Source: Balanoglossus misakiensis
Taxonomy: Eukaryota; Hemichordata
Length of the DNA stretch: 64,000 bases
Reading direction: 5' to 3'
Assembly (NCBI GenBank): GCA_040954595.2
Contig: CM082578.2
Location: 17,298,001-17,362,000 of the forward strand
Shown piece after piece: positions 61,397 to 64,000 of the stretch (positions within the stretch are counted from its first letter, which is position 1; each line of letters starts with the position of its first letter). The translations under genes were made by a program, and so were the position numbers. The notes under the pieces are model-generated. The model worked only from the letters and a program-made list of their open reading frames with translations, made no database searches and had not been told where the DNA came from.

Positions 61397-64000
61397 TCAC
61401 AGCTTTTCAAAAGGAAAAAGATGACTTGTACAGGGCTCTTCCTTTTTCTTGGATTGTCTCTTCTTTGCCATTTGTTTATTCAGAGGCCAGGACATCTCCA
61501 TGTCTTTGGCCACCTCTTCGCCTTCAGCCGACCGCCTCTCTGGTATTCCACCATCCTCGTCTGTCTGAAATCTTTTCTTCAGCCTCTCTTTTATCAGAAG
61601 TCCTTTGATGAGCAGCTTCCAATTCTGCATTGCCCTCTTCTCCCGTTTCTGTTCATGAAAGATGAGTGAAAATTAAAAGAGCATACAACTTGGAAAAGTG
61701 ATACCATCTTCTCAGTTTACCAAAGTTCTGAAATCAAAATCAATCTCACCTCTCTAGCTTTCCTTTCAATCTCCTGTTGTTCATTTTCCCAGGCGTCCAG
61801 TAGTGTCTCTTTGTGTTCTTCACACACGACAAATCCATCAAACCTGTGTATTATAGAGAAGAATGCAAAAGATGAATGCAAAATGAAACCATGTGATCAA
61901 GACTGCTTGAAATATGACTATGTATTCAGATATGGGCTAAGCACTATTGACTGCTGCTATATGACAGAGAAAATTCAAAGGTGTATCAGAGAAAGTGGAG
62001 ACAGACTTACATAGGATGAGAGAAACCACCGTGGAAATCCCATCCAACCATGGCCGGAGCACAGTCTATGTTTAGCTTCTTTGCTACTCTGTTCAAGCCA
62101 GGGACTGCAGGTGATAGGAGAAAACTCATTATTAGTGCAGGAATCAACAACTGAAATGGAAATCTTATTGTATTGCATCTGATTACGACTTAAACGGAAC
62201 AATATTCAGTAATTATAAAGGTCCATGATGAGGGAATTATAACAATGTGGTCTGACACTTGGTTGACAAACTTACCCTGTAAATGAACAGTTCCTTTTGG
62301 AAGCATCCGTGGCAGAAACAATTCCACATTTCCGTGTTCATTTCGCGGCACTACGCCATCAACAGCTGGAGGTGGAATGTATTCCTCTGTCTGCCATCTT
62401 CCGTACACAGCAACCATCGGCTCCTCTTTCTTCTCCACATCACTGTAATTCCGTTTTGGCTTTGGTCTGGCCTTCACCATCTTGTACGCTTCCTCACCAA
62501 TTCTGACCACGCGGCCTTCTTTCAACCATGTCTCCCTAGTGTGCAACTGTGACAAAAAAAGAGGCACAGACACTAAACGTTACTGTGGATAAATTTGCTC
62601 TTATAGTGTGATTACAGTGAAGAACACACACAGCTGTCCAATGACATATTCATGATCACTCGTCTAAATTCACATGCAAGAGCATAAAAACTTCATATTC
62701 TATGTCACTCTGCATATGTAACACTTACATGCACGGCAGCACTACAGATGGTGCTAGGACTCATATACTCTCTTGTGGCTGAAGTAAAAACAACACGGAA
62801 CTGTACGTAAATACTTACTGAATGAACACATTCCCTGGCATAAACAGGTTCTCCTCGACAAAATCCTAACACTGCTGGAGTTTCCGGATAAAATGCTTCA
62901 AATTTCAACAAATGCCTCCGCAGAGCATACCTGTCAATCATAATGAGGTGAAATCATGTCATTTCAGTGGATTTCTACTTGGTATTATTTTTGCCAAAGG
63001 AACATGTGAATTTGACTATAGTACAGGCTCATCATAATTATAGCATTCCTGTCAATATGGATCACATTGTACATGTAGGAATTGACACATACACACTTAC
63101 AGAGGATGGTTTTTGTACTCGGCAATACTCGTTGGCAATGGCTGCTGTTGTAATTGTGCTGAAAGATGTGTGAAAAAAATGTCAGCAATATAAAATGCTT
63201 ATCTGTGATGGACTGCGTTCAGCTTATTCTTTCAAATAGATCAAATCATGGAGAGTGCCACTTTCTTTGTAGCTGATCATCCCAAGAGTTGCAACATGAA
63301 TGACAATGTCAAAAATATTGTGTGACATCATCATTGGTGTGTGAAGTCTGAAATACAAACCAGTCTCACCTTGTAATGCCACGTCTTCATTTTCATTTTT
63401 CTTGGTATCCTCCGTCTGGTAGGGTTCCAGTGTCTCCTGCCACCACTCATCATCAACTCGTTGTTTCCTGGTGTGGGACATCCACTTTGAGGCATAGCGA
63501 CAAGTTACATCCTTTACGCAGTTATCTGAAATTCAACCAATCCTTAGTATCAAATCAATAACCAGCGACTTTTCATGTTGTCAAGTGCTATAATTCTGAC
63601 TGATAAACAGTAACATGTATAATATATTTGGCAGTCAACAGCCCTTCTCAGTTGACACACAACATGAACTATGTCAACTGTGAGACACCGATGAAATCGA
63701 TGAAATCATCGTTCTAGGTGGAATTCTGTGCTTGTAATGTCTTGCATCTACTGACTTTTTACCATTCAGCTGCACATGGTGGTCTCCTCTCAACAACAAC
63801 AAAACAACAACAACAACAACAACAACAACTCATACACTGTACTTTACCATTATCAAATGCCAGGACGTAACTCAAAGGTTGTGTTGCATATTTCTCACAG
63901 TGCTCCGGATGATTGACAGAATTCCTCACACAGTCTACACACACCCATTTCTCATCTGATGGTAGATATACTTCAATCCATTGGTCAGATCCTTGAAAGG
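61397..64000 (-). CDS. XPC: XPC DNA-damage recognition protein, C-terminal part (5' end beyond window)
   Basis: Nine exons (minus): 64000-63848 (cut by the edge or starting just inside it), 63525-63370, 63158-63101, 62930-62819, 62546-62276, 62104-62011, 61843-61750, 61648-61397. The list shows eight; the ninth and earlier exons lie outside. XPC/Rad4 opens damaged DNA to start global-genome nucleotide excision repair. Seen in order: end of the transglutaminase-like domain ([26 protein letters not shown]), [14 protein letters not shown]1 ([20 protein letters not shown]), BHD2 ([29 protein letters not shown]), BHD3 ([38 protein letters not shown]), then the C-terminal CETN2/TFIIH-binding region ([19 protein letters not shown]) and HLFPFEKL end. 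Each junction agrees in phase, and residues track human XPC closely. Confidence 0.96.
63789..63829. repeat. (CAA)n microsatellite in an XPC intron
   Basis: About a dozen CAA units lie just past the donor of the 64000-63848 exon on the minus strand. Read through, it gives a spurious Cys or Val run. Confidence 0.92.

Overview
This is animal nuclear DNA. Coding exons are small, with GT/AG junctions and matched phases, and introns of roughly 100 bp to 8 kb. The genes are metazoan: a FoxP forkhead factor, a sulfonylurea-receptor-type ABC transporter, SAMTOR, TMEM168, XPC and a TRIM protein. Modest base composition, compact introns, many C/G and trinucleotide runs and several short inverted-repeat elements suggest a marine invertebrate deuterostome, such as a lancelet or acorn worm. 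I cannot identify the species from the sequence alone.

Layout: 1-2868 (-) RING/B-box/coiled-coil TRIM gene, running off the left edge. 4709-16222 (-) a complete 30-coding-exon ABCC8/9-like sulfonylurea receptor. 17726-19259 (+) a small signal-peptide, Cys-rich, single-pass membrane protein. 20202-25896 (+) a 13-exon TPR protein. 26785-29177 (-) TMEM168. 30652-32211 (-) BMT2/SAMTOR. 39710-52740 (+) FoxP, whose 8.2 kb first coding intron holds a MITE and a two-exon retroviral-type HHCC integrase zinc-finger gene. 57218-58506 and 59064-60415 (+) a tandem pair of four-TM, pannexin-like genes. 61397-64000 (-) the C-terminal part of XPC, cut by the right edge.

Most neighbours have no obvious functional link. 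The exception is the run TMEM168(-), BMT2(-), FoxP(+), which reproduces the order and strand of TMEM168-BMT2-(GPR85)-FOXP2 on human 7q31. It looks like a remnant of ancestral deuterostome gene order.

The points most worth following up are: the pannexin-like pair; the HHCC gene whose last donor is in phase with the next FoxP exon; a caspase-like His/Cys signature in the TMEM168 C-terminal domain; a full-length invertebrate SUR without the RKR retention motif in its NBD1 linker; and three short transposon families with clear terminal inverted repeats. Exon models were built by hand from splice signals, phase and remembered family similarity. No alignment or transcript data were available.
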